Shown here: positions 21,040 through 33,000 of the stretch, in pieces
Layout: each line of letters begins with the position of its first letter
Position numbering within the stretch: position 1 is the stretch's first letter
Assembly (NCBI RefSeq): GCF_000315625.1
Contig: NW_005434632.1
Location: 33,901 to 97,900, forward strand
Direction: 5' to 3'
Length of the DNA stretch: 64,000 nucleotides
Source: Guillardia theta CCMP2712
Taxonomy: Eukaryota > Cryptophyceae > Pyrenomonadales > Geminigeraceae
Notes under the pieces: model-generated
What the model saw: only the letters and a program-made list of their open reading frames with translations
Databases searched by the model: none
What the model was told of the DNA's origin: nothing
Translations under genes and position numbers: made by a program

Positions 21040-24000
21040 TTACAAACTCTGTCTATTAAACAAATGGTTTTTCCTTAGCCTGTGATGACCTTTGACTGCA
21101 TACCGATGGCTCTCGTCCCTGGCGAACCTCAACAGCAGCATCCCTGGCCTGTCTGAATCGAGTTCAAGAGGAGGGAGGGAGGGAGAAAGATACAGCTCCT
21201 CCTTCTTCTTTGCCAGCGCCACCAGCCTGCCAGCAAGATGCGTCATCGATATCTTCTGTAGCCCTTTAAGTGCAGCTGATAGCTGCCCTGCACCGCCGTC
21301 GACGAGGATGATGTCGGGGATGTCTTGTTCGTCAGCATCAGCGAACCTTCTGCTGATCACTTCCTCCATGGCTGCAAAGTCGTTCACCCCTTGCACGCTC
21401 GTGATCTTGTACACGCGATACAAGTGTCTCTCTGGCATCCCATCCACCAGTACGATTCTCGAGGCTACCGTAGCTGTGCCCTGGCAGTGGGAGATATCGA
21501 AGGCTTCGATCCTCGAGGGCTTCCTCCCAAGGCCCAGGAACTCTGCCATGTCACCGCCGGCTATTGATCGACTGTCCTGCATCTCGATGAACTTTGCTTC
21601 CGCCTCTGCGTTTGCGATGGCGAGCTCGATCGCCTTCTTGTCTTCCTTGGCGTGCTTGCCTCGAGTCTTCAACGAGCGGAGGGCGACCGGCTGGTCGAAG
21701 TTTGCCTGCAGCATACCTCTGACGGCTTCAGGGTTCGGCAGCGCCACCTGTATCAACATCAGGCGACGTGGGCAGAGGAGAAGAAGAGTGGACCTGAGTG
21801 AGCAGAACTTGTGGGAATTCGTCGCGCGGCGTGAAGGTGTAGTGCTCCTTGATCGCCTCCTCTAGCGCCAGGGCGAGAGCTTCTTCTCCGTGCTCCTTGT
21901 CCTCTAGCTTGGGGATGTCGAGCTTCAGCAAGGTTCTTCCCTTCACCATCCCGTTTCTGAGCTGCAGCAGCAGAGCGACACAGCTGGCATGAGAGGATGA
22001 GGAGGGTCGCGGAGACGCTACGGCCGTGATGGCAGCGACGTCTGTCGGAGGCGCGTGCGCGTCCCAGTCGAGGAACTCAAGCTCCTTCCTCACCGGATTC
22101 ATCGCGACAAGTTTTCTGACGTCGGCAGCTGCCGCCAGCTTCCCCTGCTCCTCGAGCTTCTCCGCAACCTCCAGGCCCCGCCCCTCTAGCACATCCAGGC
22201 ACTCAAGGACGAGCTCTTGGTACTCCTGCCTGCTCATAGTCTTGCCGTACATGACCTGAAAGCGAGACCGTCGCAGGCGGAAAGCGGCTTCGAGAAGGGC
22301 GAGAGTGGAGCGGAGGAGGGAGGAGTCAGTGTAAGGGCCGAAGTACCTGGCGCCGATAAGCGATTGCTGCTTGCGGGTGGTAGAGAAGAGACGGGGAAGC
22401 TCCTCGCCGAGGGTCAGGCAGATGAAGGGATAGAACTTGTCGTCTCGTAGCAGGACGTTGTAGGGAGGCTGCAGCTCTTTGATCAGTCGCGCCTCCAGCA
22501 GGAGGGCGTCTCGCTCTCCTCCAGGAGTCAGGATATACTCCACACTCCTCGCATGCTTCAGCATCGCCTCGATCCTCGGCGACAGGCCCCGCCCTCTGCC
22601 GGTGCTCGACCGCAAGTAAGACCTCACTCTCGTCTTCAGCCTCTTTGCCTTGCCCACGTATAAAGTGCGCAGTTGAGGTTGGAGGGAGGAGGAGGAGGAG
22701 GAGGAGGAGGAGGAGGAGGAGGAGGAGGAGGAGGAGGAGGAGGAGGAGGAGGAGGAGGAGATTTCTCCCTTAAACATGTAGACTCCCGGTAGGTTTGGGA
22801 ACGCATCCACCAGTGCCCTCAACCTCTCCAAGTTTTGCATCCGCTCGGTCGCCTCCTTTGTCGATATTTCTGCTGGGAAAAAACTTGAGAGAGAGGAGGA
22901 GGAGGAGAAATCGGAAAGACTGCTGTCCTCCTCCGTGAAGAACTCATTGGCAGAAGCCGCCGCGTCCTCCTCCCTGTCTTCTTCTCTAGGTTGCTGAGAT
23001 TCTTTCTTCCCTTCCTTGGGGATCTTTGAGCGAAACTCTCGCAGTGACTCGCGCTCGAGCTCGAAGAGAGACCGCATTTCCCTCCTGCTGACGCTGACAG
23101 GGCGCAGGCTGTGCTTCTCGTTATACAGCTGCTGCATTCTCCTCCTCCTGTACGTCTCCTCTATGCACTCCCTCATCGCTGCTGTCTCACGGTCGGCAAA
23201 GAAGATCGCCTTTCCCCTCTCATTCCTCGCCGCCCTCCCGATGATCTGGATCAGCGCACGGCAGGAGCGGAGAAAGCCCTCCTTGTCCGCGTCCAGCACT
23301 AGCACCAGCGACACCTGAGGCAAGTCGATCCCCTCCCGCAGCAGGTTCACCCCCACCACCGCGTCCAGCCCGCCCGACTGTAGCTCCTGCAGGACTTCAG
23401 CTCGCTCAACCGTGTTGAGACCTGAGTGGATGTAGCTGCAGGAACGTCAGACATGCACATCGCTGCTTGTCCTTCTCCTCGCCCCCTCTGCCCTTTTCGT
23501 TCCCCCTGTCCTCTTCTTGCCCACCATCTTCTCCCCCCCTCTCTCACTCTTTCCGCCCTCCCTGTAGCCCCGCATTCACCTCGCGTTCACATTGTTGTCG
23601 CAGAGCCATGCCGCCACGTCCTCTGCGTTTCGCTTTGTGAAGGCCATCAGCAGTACTTTGTCGCCATGCTCCTTGCGGGCTTGAATCTGAAAGCGGCAGA
23701 TCACTCAGAAGGAAACGATCGAAGCAGAGCCAGATAGAGAGGAGCGAGAAGGAGGCGATGGAAGGAAATGAGAAGAGAGCAAGGGGGAGGATGATGCAAC
23801 CTCTTCGAGCATGACGTTGAGCTGATTCTTGGTTGGTTTCACTTCGATCTCTGGGTCTAGAATTCCAGTTGGACGAATGACCATCTCCACAACACCGTTG
23901 TCCTGCTGCTGCTCCTGCTGCTGCTCGTATTCCCACACTTCACTCCCTTCTGAGACACCAGCCAACGTTTCCTCCTTGGCCCCTGGAGTAGCGCTGACGA

Positions 24001-25868
24001 ATAGGGTAGCTCCTATCTTGGACCAGAACTCCTCCTCTCGCAGAGGCCGGTTGTCTAGCGCGCTGGGCAGGCGGAACCCGTGCTTGATCAACGTTTCCTT
24101 GCGCGACCTGTCGGCGTTGTACATGCCGCGCAGCTGTGGGAGAGACACGTGACTCTCGTCGACGACGAGGAGCCAGTCCTTGCCCCCCTCGCCCCTCGTG
24201 AAGTACTCCAGCAGCGTCTCAGGAGCGTCCCCGGGATCCCGGAAGGAGAGGTGGCGGCTGTAGTTCTCGACACCAGAACATACGCCAGACTCTCGCAGGT
24301 GGACCAGATCCTCTTTGGTGCGCATCTCGATCCTGCTGGCTGCGTCCAGCTGCCCCTCAGTTCGGAGGACTCGGACGTGCTCCTCGAGCTCCTGCTCGAT
24401 GTTGAGGCACGCGGCCTCCATGAGCGACTTGGGCATGACATGGTGACGGGCAGGGTAGATGTTGATGCAGGAGAGGCTCTCCTCGCTGCCGCTCATGTCG
24501 CTTGTGCTTATTTCGACCAGAACGGCGTCGGAGAGCTGCAGGCGGATGGGACGGACCTCGTAAGGGGGCCAGAGCAAGACGTCCGAGGAGAAGGGGGAGT
24601 GGGACACGCGGAAGCAGCCTCTCTCCAGCTCCTCTGCCGGGCTCTCACACTCAGTGTAGAGAATCTCCTTGAGGAGCCGGCAGGCTCTCTCGATCGAGAG
24701 CTCATCGCCCACGTTCACCGTCAGCCTCGCCTTGAGATAATTTGCGGGAAGGCCGAGGCCGTAGATGCAGGAGACGGTCGAGACCACCACCACGTCCTCT
24801 CGCTCGAAGAGAGACTTGGTCGCTCGATGCCGCAGGGCGTCAAGCTCGTCGTTGATGCTCGTGGTCTTGGAGATGTAGGTGTCCGAGGAGGGCATGTAGG
24901 CTTCAGGCTGCGGAGCCCTTCAACACATCCACCAGAGGAGACAAGAGGAGACAAGAGCAACAGGAGGAGAGAGGAAGAGAAGATGGAAGCGGGGGAGATG
25001 TCAATGCACAAAGGAGAGGGGAGAGAGGGAAAAGGTAATCGACCTGGTAATAGTTGTAGTACGAGACGAAAAGCTCAACGGCATTCCTTGGGAAGTAGCT
25101 CTTGATCTCCCGAGCCAGCTGGGCAGCGAGGGTCTTGTTATGGCAGAGGATCAGAGTTCTCTTGCCATACGCTGCGATGATCTGCGCCATGGTGAAAGTC
25201 TTGCCTGTCCCTGTGGCTCCACGAAGGACCGTGTACTGGCATCCCTTCCGAAGGCGATCGAGAATCTTCTTGACAGCCTGTGGCTGATCCCCCGTGGGTG
25301 AGAAGGGAGCGTCGATCTCAAACTTGCTGCAGGAGTCGTCGGAGCTCGCGGGACCTCCGTTGCTGTGCCAAGCTTGATCCATAGTCTCCGACAGCGCCAG
25401 GTCATCCACCAGCATGTCGATACCTGGCATGCTCTCCGAGAGCGGGATCTGCTCCCTGCCCTGCTGCACATGTCCTTGCGTTTCGAGGTCATTCTCAAGG
25501 CTCATGCGCGACGCCCATCGCCTCTCTCCTGTCACGACCCATCCCCTGCTCCCTGATGGCCTCCAGCTTCGGGGAATAGCTCTGCGAACCCCCGTGAAGC
25601 TTGACGGCTGACGCACCTGCTTGTCATGGGTCACCAACTCGCACCTCCTGGAGAGGATAAACATGACCGAGTTCAGCCAGAGCTTTTGTCGAGCTACAAA
25701 AGCTGTCTTGTGAAGCGCATTCATTGGGCTTGATCGAGGAGGCAGCTCAAGGTAGGAGGACGCTCTCTGAGTGAGAGGTGCAAAAGAGGCCACTAGCATG
25801 TCGTGGCTGATCCCAAGAAGCAGCAAGAAACCTCCTCGACATACTGCCGGCATACCTGTCATCACCAT
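21040..25868 (-). CDS. uvrBC: Fused UvrB-UvrC nucleotide excision repair protein, plastid-type leader
   Basis: Bacterial UvrB is the damage-verifying helicase and UvrC makes the two incisions; here one gene encodes both. Five exons join in phase: 25044-25868, 23801-24907, 23580-23686, 21794-23435, 21040-21747 (1462 residues). UvrB part: [14 protein letters not shown] (about residue 183), Walker A GATGTGKT (217-224), the beta-hairpin [57 protein letters not shown] and QIIGRAARN. UvrC part: GIY-YIG domain ([43 protein letters not shown]) and RNase H-like nuclease with [22 protein letters not shown] and DESHRYAV, i.e. all four catalytic positions. The GIY-YIG domain is split by polyserine. The protein stops where the C-terminal helix-hairpin-helix domain should begin, and UvrB's own C-terminal UVR domain is not seen. 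The N-terminus is a hydrophobic signal ([17 protein letters not shown]) followed by FAPLTQR, like the ASAFAP plastid motif. Confidence 0.93.
22683..22761. repeat. GGA array coding polyserine
   Basis: About 26 GAG/GGA triplets on the plus strand are in frame with the UvrBC exon and encode a run of about 25 serines, between GVYMFKGE and [14 protein letters not shown] of the GIY-YIG domain. Confidence 0.9.
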
Positions 25869-26623
25869 GTTGTAAGCAAGTTGACGTCCGATTGCAGAGA
25901 GATAGGAGGAGGAGAGCTTGAATGGCCACAGAAGATGAGCGATGGAGTTCTCGTACCTGACGAGCTTCAGACCCTCTGTCTCATTCCTCTCCTCTCCTCC
26001 TCCTCCTCCTCTCCCACAAACTTTCTGCCTCGACCCGTCGGCATGCCAAGGCACTTTGCACGTCAAGCAAGGTCACCGGGTAACTAAACTTTCAGGTCCG
26101 CCTCAGGGAGACACAGCGACAACTGTGAGTGGGGCGGGCCGGCAATGTGAGTTAAGTAATAAGTTTACTCAAGAGCATGACTGCTCTGATTGTACCAAAT
26201 TTTACTTAACTCGGAAAATCCCGTGTAGTAAATGAACAAAATCTGGTCGAGTGCGTAGTAAAATTGATCTCTTGCAACCTAAAACATTATTGTAGCCCCC
26301 AGTGACAGGATGAGTCATGTCTCGGTCAGAAGGACCCCCTTGTTTGTACTATATCGCAGGGGTGAGTACTGGAAAGCAAAAGTTTCAGTGACCGGCACAA
26401 TTCGAAACGATGTAAAATCGCACCGCTTATGTCATGCGCTGAAACGTAACCCAACGGCAGGCTATAACGTCGCCTTGACCTGCTCGTCCTCGTCCTCGTG
26501 CTTGACCTCGTTGTCGCACTCGCCTCATCCGTCCTTGGGCAACCTCCTCCTCTCGAGCCCTCGCCTTATCCGTCCTTGGACAGCCTCCTCCTCTCAAGCC
26601 CTCGCGTGCCTTGGAGCGCCTCA
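25869..26623. other. Upstream region of the UvrBC gene
   Basis: Holds the divergent 5' side of UvrBC. A minus frame continues upstream of the chosen ATG and an alternative start cannot be excluded. An imperfect direct duplication of about 41 bp (TCCGTCCTTGG(G/A)C(A/G)...CTCGAGCC type) lies at about 26524-26606. No RNA gene or promoter motif is recognised. Confidence 0.4.
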
Positions 26624-26989
26624 ATGTGCAAGAGCGTAGACATCTCACTTGTGGCGAGACAGGCGAAGAAGCTCACAATCACGGACGTGTACTTCCTCTC
26701 CGAACTCTCCAAGTTGCAAGCCGATGGAACCACAGCTCCGCATCATTGGGAGATTCTTCCAGCTCGCACCAAAGTTGCCCAGCGTGAAAGACACCTCTTG
26801 CACCAAACGAGTGCAAGCGATGATGAGCTGCACGACGAAGGCATGGAGCCTTTTCTGAAGCGTGAAGAAACCTCAAGAAGGTTTCTCGATGATGACAGAC
26901 CAACGGATTTCACCATCCATCAGCTCATTCAAAAGTTTGGTTCGGATGCTGGACTTGTGTTTACAGATGCCGCGCATCTTGTTTTGTAA
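26624..26989 (+). CDS. Hypothetical protein, 121 residues
   Basis: From ATG 26624 (MCKSVDISLVARQAKKLTIT) to TAA. Charged, no cysteine cluster, no membrane segment; it ends FTDAAHLVL. The segment TDFTIHQLIQKFGSDAG looks helical. No family is recognised, and an opposite-strand frame covers the same region, so coding status is uncertain. It sits alone between UvrBC and an AT-rich spacer. Confidence 0.3.
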   Translation: MCKSVDISLVARQAKKLTITDVYFLSELSKLQADGTTAPHHWEILPARTKVAQRERHLLHQTSASDDELHDEGMEPFLKREETSRRFLDDDRPTDFTIHQLIQKFGSDAGLVFTDAAHLVL

Positions 26990-28353
26990 AATGTCAACGA
27001 GGGCGATGGCTTCTCTGTACAAATACTTGTATTTTCTGTAACAATGAAGAGAATATTTCATTGATGACTGGATCGCCTGAGGGGCTGCACTACTTGCAGA
27101 GCATGCGATTGCAAGTACTCGCAATATCAAGTAGTAGAAACAAGTACCTGTTTCTGTGGTATCTTCACGGTAATTAACAATTTATTCGAACACCAATGTT
27201 TTAATGATTTGGCAAAAAATGCCATAAATTGTCATGTCATAATCTCTGTCCTCGTCAATTCTGTAAACATTATGCAAGAATTCATGGTCATTATCTAAAT
27301 CGTTATGGTTTTACCACAACGACAACTTACACCTATGGCCCCGTTACCATCGAAATCATATCATAATGAACATGCGATTCAATCAGCAGTCATTTCATTA
27401 ACCCCATCTTCGCAAAGTAGAGATCGAAAGTGAGAGAGCACGTGTCAGCAAATCAACATGTCAATCATAATCATCCTTACCTGTATCATCATCACCGCCT
27501 TTACTATCATCATTGTCACCATTACCACCCCGATCCTCAATGTTATCATCCATCTTCTTCATTTACACCATCTCGATAATAAAATAAGAAATCATCTTAC
27601 TACCGCCATCTTTTAGTAAAGTCTTAATCATATTTGCATGAAATTGCAATGCTGTCAAAAGAATGATGATGAATATGGCACGACAAACATGATTATGGCA
27701 ATGAACATTACGATCGAAGTTGTACTTGACCAGCAGAGACAGCAGCAGCAGCAGCAGCATGATCACGAGGTTTTAAGATTTCTCCCTCCTAGCAAACCAT
27801 TTCAATTGAGCTCAGGCTGCACCAATCCTCTCTTCTCCCACCTTCCCCCAGTATCTTCTCTTTCATCCTTGCTTCATCCATTCACTCTCACCTCCTTTCC
27901 TATCCCTTCCTCTCTCCTCCCTTCCTCGCTCTTCTCCACAGCCTCCTCTCCCTCCCTCCTGCTTACTAATTTAACTCCTTCGTCTCCGAATCTGTTGTAT
28001 CAATATATCTACACCCGTCCTTCTGACCGTAAACCACCCCTCTATTTTTACTGCCATTACCTTACCAAGGCAGTTACCAAGGACCCTTTCTGAGGGCTTT
28101 GGCCACCAACAGTTTCTTTTTATTTTACTTAAGAGAATGCACTATTAGATTAGAGAAATAATTTACTGCCTTTGTATTTTTCTTATTTGGATGACGAGGG
28201 GAACTTGATTCAAAAAAGGTCACACGCACTAGAGGGCAAGGAACGAACGCGAAGGGGAGGGAGAGGTAGAAGGAGGAGCGACGAGAAGGAGAGGCTACAG
28301 GAAGAGCCAGGTGCCAGGAGAACAGGAAGGGGACACAAAGACAAGAGCGCTAT
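26990..28353. other. AT-rich intergenic region
   Basis: AT-rich sequence with ATCATC/ATTACC triplet runs (about 27470-27550), a CAGCAG run (27738-27762) and a pyrimidine-rich tract (27820-27970). No gene supported. A purine-rich frame at 28172-28372 precedes the acyltransferase-like frame and might contain its 5' exon. Confidence 0.5.
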
Positions 28354-29328
28354 ATGCCGCAGGAAGGAGTGACAGCCTTTCAGAATGCGCACGATCATCC
28401 GCTAGTTATGGGTTGGAGAGCAAAGAAAGGCAGAGAGAGTAACTGGTCAAAGACAAGAGATTGTATCGTGTCGAGATTAACCAAAGGCATGGCAAAAGCT
28501 GCGGCCTGCGAGCAGATTCAGGCAGGGAGTATGAAAGATTTCATGCCCGCCATCATGGCTGTACATCATATGAAGCGAGAAGAAGAGTATCTGGTGGTGT
28601 GTGTAATGGAGGACGAGGGACTGGTAGCAGCAATCAACCATCGCTTCCATGACGCCTCCTCCATGGGGCTCCTACTTGACGGGTATGGGGTCAACCCGCA
28701 GCTTGTGCCGGCAGACATCATGAAGCTTCCTCCTCTTCCGCTTCCAACACCAATGGTGAAGACAAGAAGAGAATGTCTGCGTATCTCGCATGAAGAGCTC
28801 AAGAGCGCGAGGGAGCTGACGGGTCTGCATACTCGGAACGAGGTCGCCATGCTCCTGAGCGCCCTCCTTGTTGGGACGTGCATGCCAACAGCCCGCATCA
28901 TGGTGCTCCACACCCTGAAACCTCGCAGGGAGCGCGAGGCAGCAGGGGGAGACTTCTCCTGCCTCTCCCAGCCGCTCCAGGTCTCTTCGTCATGGTCCAT
29001 CAGTGAAGCCGCTAAGACGGTGCGGGAACATCTCAGTCGGCTTCGAGCAGGCAGCCAGACTCTCGTGGAGAGAGAAGCAGCCATGGCAGCGGCCCAGCAG
29101 GACAAGGATGCCCAGTCGCCGCTGCTGATCTTCGACACGTGGATCGGGTCCGGCATGGCCTCACCAGCCGGCCTTGACGTGCGAGTGTACGAGGACCTCC
29201 TGGACTCCTTTGCCTTTGTGGTGCGGGAGTACATCATCGCGTACGAGGAAGAGGAGGACTTGTTGCTGCAATTCTACGGTGAGTTTGCGAGCTTGTCAGA
29301 TGAAGTTGTCGATCGCATTCTCAAGTGA
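28354..29328 (+). CDS. Possible HXXXD-type acyltransferase
   Basis: A single long frame of 324 residues from ATG 28354. At residues 96-100 it reads HRFHD followed by ASSMGLLLDGYG, which fits the HXXXD active-site motif and following residues of BAHD/condensation-type acyltransferases (INH.F.DA.S). These enzymes move acyl groups from CoA or carrier donors to alcohols or amines. Other features: a helical region GLHTRNEVAMLLSALLVG, as expected at the domain crossover, then LLIFDTWIGSG and a helical C-terminus ending VVDRILK. The DFGWG motif of plant BAHD enzymes is not seen and the protein is shorter than the usual 430 residues, so upstream exons may be missing. No leader is visible. The assignment rests mainly on one motif. 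It is convergent with the acidic-tail gene (113 bp). Confidence 0.45.
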   Translation: MPQEGVTAFQNAHDHPLVMGWRAKKGRESNWSKTRDCIVSRLTKGMAKAAACEQIQAGSMKDFMPAIMAVHHMKREEEYLVVCVMEDEGLVAAINHRFHDASSMGLLLDGYGVNPQLVPADIMKLPPLPLPTPMVKTRRECLRISHEELKSARELTGLHTRNEVAMLLSALLVGTCMPTARIMVLHTLKPRREREAAGGDFSCLSQPLQVSSSWSISEAAKTVREHLSRLRAGSQTLVEREAAMAAAQQDKDAQSPLLIFDTWIGSGMASPAGLDVRVYEDLLDSFAFVVREYIIAYEEEEDLLLQFYGEFASLSDEVVDRILK

Positions 29329-29441
29329 GTTCTCGCTGCTCTTCTCTTGCTGCACCACCAGGAGATCAACTGAATTTGCCAGCTCGGAGCATGTGGACAA
29401 GTTGGGGTTGTAGCACATTAATAGATACAACTGCATGCGAT

Positions 29442-30032
29442 TTACTCTTTCAGCATTCCTGCATGCTCCCCTGCGATCGTCTCATCGTGCCATTCTTCCT
29501 TCGCTGTAACATCTTCTCCTATCAACATTCCTGCTTCATTCTCCTCCTCTGCTCTGCTCTCTACCTGCGCAGCTACTTCTGTCTCTGCGGACCCTTGCTG
29601 CCCCTCCTCCTCCCCATCTGCATTGACCGTTTCCTCGACACCACCCACATCTGTCACATCCTCCTGCTCTCCCTCGCGCTTGACCTCAACACTTGAACCT
29701 CCCTCCTCCTCCTCCTGCGCCTTCCTGGCCCCATCCGCCGCCTCCGCCTCCGCCTCCTCCTGCTCCTCCTCCTGCGCCTTCCTGGCCCCATCCGCCGCCT
29801 CCGCCTCCGCCTGCTCCTGCTCCTGCTCCTCCTCCTGCGCCTTCCTCGCCCCATCCGCCTCCTCCGCACCCTCCATGACTCGCTTCTCCTTGTCACGAGG
29901 ATCCGCCGGAACCTCCCGTTCCTCCCGGTAGTGCCCATGCTCTTCCTGCTTGGACGTGAATTGCGTCTCCTCCCCATCCCGGTCAGCCGCCTCCTCCTCC
30001 TGGCTCAGCTCTTCTTGATGAGCATCTTCCTT

Positions 30033-30070
<38 letters not shown>

Positions 30071-33000
30071 CCGTTGATGTTACTTTCCCTTCATCTTCAG
30101 CACCTTCAGCAGCTGTCTCCCTCTCGTCCTCCCCATGCGCCTCCTGCTTCTGCAGCCCCTCCTCGTTGTCTTGGTCTTGCTGCTGCGTCTCCTCCTGACC
30201 AGGCTGACCTGCATTCTCGTCGCCTCCTCCATGATGAGCATGTTCTGCTGCTGTTGCTGCCTCGTAGGATGTATCGATCGTTGAAGGCGCGAGAGGTTGA
30301 GACTCCTGCTCCGCCTTCTGTACATTCTCCTCCTCTTTCTCCCTTTCCTCCGCTTTCTCCTCCTCGCCCACCTCTGCGGCCATTTCTTCCGCTTCTTCCT
30401 CCTCGTCTCTCTTCTCCTCGTTGGAGTGAGCCATCGAGTATTGTTCCTCCTCCTCGTTTACTCCCTCCTCTTCTTCTTTCACATCTCCTTGTGGCATTTG
30501 AGCCGCCACCTGATCTTCTCGGCCGGCCTCTGCCGAGTCCCCTCCCTCCCCGACCTCAATTGACGCCACCCGCTCCTCCTGCTCCAGCTCCTCCACCTCG
30601 TGCTTCTCCAACTCGTGCTCCCCAACCTCTTGCTCCTCCAACTCCTTGACTGCATCCTCCAACTGCTCTGCTGTTGCTGCCTGCGACTCTTGCTCGATTT
30701 GAATTGTCCCGGGGCTTCCTTTTCCCTGGACCTCAACCACAGGAGCTTCGTTCCCTTGCTGTTCTGACTCCTCCACTACCTCCTCCTTGGCTTCCGGCTT
30801 CTCCTCCCCCCCCCTTGGTACTTCATCCTCCCCTCCTTCTCCTGTCTGCACACGAGCTGCTTCCTCCTCCTCCTTCTCCTCCTCGTTCTCTTCTTCCTCG
30901 CCCTCGCCTTCACGTGCCTCCTCCTCATTGGCGATCTCAGCTGCACCTCCATGTCGCACCGCAGTCGCTTCTTCTGGATTCTTCTCGTCAGCCTCCACTG
31001 CAGTCGGTGCATGCTCCGTCTGCTCTGGTAGCGCTTGAGAAGCTTCTTCCTCCTTCTCAGCATCATGGTGGGCTGCTCTTCTCCCCTCCTCCCCCAGCTG
31101 TTCTCCAACCACTGCAACCTCATCCTCGGGCTGTTGCAGTGACTCAACTCGACGCTCCTCCTCCTGCTCTCCACGCCCGGCTTGCTCCTTGTGCTCACGC
31201 TCCTGTTGGGGTTGCTCCTCCTCCTGTCCTTGCTCACGAAGTTCGGCGGTTTCAACGTCATGCTCTGCATTCTGATCTCCTTGGCCTCCTGCCCGTCCAG
31301 CGCCACCTTCTACTTCATCGTCCCTCTTCCCCCCCGCCTCCTTCCCGTCCCCTTCAACGGGCATTAGTTCCCTCCCATCCTCCTCCTCCGCAGCCCTCGG
31401 CTCCTCCGCCGGGAGCATCCCCCCCTCTTCCTCCTCCTTCTCCTGCTCCATCGAGCGCTCGATGCTGGTCTGGTGGACAGGGTCTGGACTGAGGGCGTCG
31501 GATGGGTCAAGCTGGACCTCAGCTCCTCCGGTGCTCGGGCGCCAGTTGGGATCTGCAGCCAAGGTGAGCAAGAGAGGCCGCAAAACTTCCTCACGTGACC
31601 TGCTTGCTGGACAGGCGGACCAGAGGTGAGGAGAGAAGCCTGCTGCTGCTGCTGCTGCTGCTGCTACAGGAGAGTGAGGCAAGCACACACAAAGGATGAC
31701 TGCGATGCTACCTGCTCCTCCTCCTGCCGCTTCCCCTCCTTGATCTTGTTCTCATGCTTCTTGTCATCCACCCGGACCTTGTCTCTCACTTGTTTGCCTC
31801 CCGTCTCCTCAGAGCTCTGATATGCTCCGTTCCTGATATCCATCGCCATCTCGATCGCAGCTTTGACTCCGGCAGGCAGCTCACCACCTCCTTGCTGCTC
31901 GTAGGAGTGGAGGATGCGCTGCATGTCCTGCTCACTCAGGGGCGGGTGAAGGGCCTCCATAGCAGAGGCGCTCCTCCTCTTGGAGGCGATAACTGCGTTT
32001 CCGGGGAGGAAGGGAGATCTTTCTAGCAGAGACTTGGCGCCCTTGCTCTTACCAATCACCTTCACAGCCGATCTCTTACCTCCCTCAGTCTCAGCCTCCC
32101 CTTCCTCCTCTTCAGCTTTCTGCTGCTTCTTCGCTCGCACGATTTTCTCCCTGGCCTTCTTGCTCGCAGCGTTGGCGATCTCCTTCTCCTTCCTCTTGCT
32201 CCGGTCGGGCTTGGGTATGGGGTTGAGGTTTTGCAAGAACGCTTCCTCGCCCTCCAGCACCGCCAGGGCAAAGCTGGCGTCAGACAGCTCGTTGAGCTCT
32301 GAGTAGTTCTGGGAGATCCGTCAGGAAAGGGAGGGAGGAAGGGAGAAGGTTGAAGCAGGGGGAGGAGGGGGAGGAGGGGAAGAAGGGGGGGTTCAAAGAA
32401 GGGGGGGGGGGGTGGGGGGGGGAAGAGGAGAGAGGAGAGAGGAGAGAGGAGAGAGGGCTGCGTTCCAGTGCAAGGGCAGGAGGGAAGTCGTCACCTTGCT
32501 CGTGACGAAGTCTAGCGGTGGAGGGCTGGGGGCAAGCTGGAGGGGCTGAACTCGTTCCTCCACCTTCTTTGTGAACTGACCCGAGGAGACAGAGGACACA
32601 AAGTTCTCAGCCAACCGCGTGCTCCTCCTCAGCGCCTTGCTCAGCCGCGAGTTCCCCGCGTAGGTGTATCCTGCCAGCCGCACAGGGCGGGTCCCTTCAT
32701 CCACTGGAGGCACCAGCCGCGGACGGCGTTTCCTCTCCTCCCCAAGGCCTCCACCCATCACCACCTGGTTGAGGTTCGTGCGGCCATGGGCAGCAGGAGC
32801 GCTCCTGTCATGCTCGCCCTTCTTCATGGAGGCCTGCGAAACTTCCGCGCTTCTCTCCTCGTGCACTCCCATGGCAGTTGTCTTGCCCGACAGCACAGAG
32901 TCCCTTCCTCCCCTCTGGATCGGGCTGATCGAGTGCGGACGTCTGTCCTGCAGCTGCAGAGCAGGGCGAGTGAGTGGAGAAGGAGGAGGAGGGGCAGTCA

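Noticed and set aside
24080-25105. 341-codon plus-strand frame
   Set aside because: Antisense shadow of the UvrB exon; its sequence has no domain and the minus strand carries canonical UvrB motifs throughout.
21040-25868. UvrBC locus as bacterial contamination in the assembly
   Set aside because: Four spliceosomal introns interrupt it with correct phase and GT-AG borders, it has a eukaryotic signal-type leader and low-complexity inserts, and flanking sequence is continuous with eukaryotic genes.
30674-31492. Proline-rich plus-strand frame of 272 codons, and similar ones at 30074-30649
   Set aside because: Mirror image of the Glu-rich exon of the minus gene; GAG/GAA codons read backwards give CTC/TTC and shifted CCT repeats.
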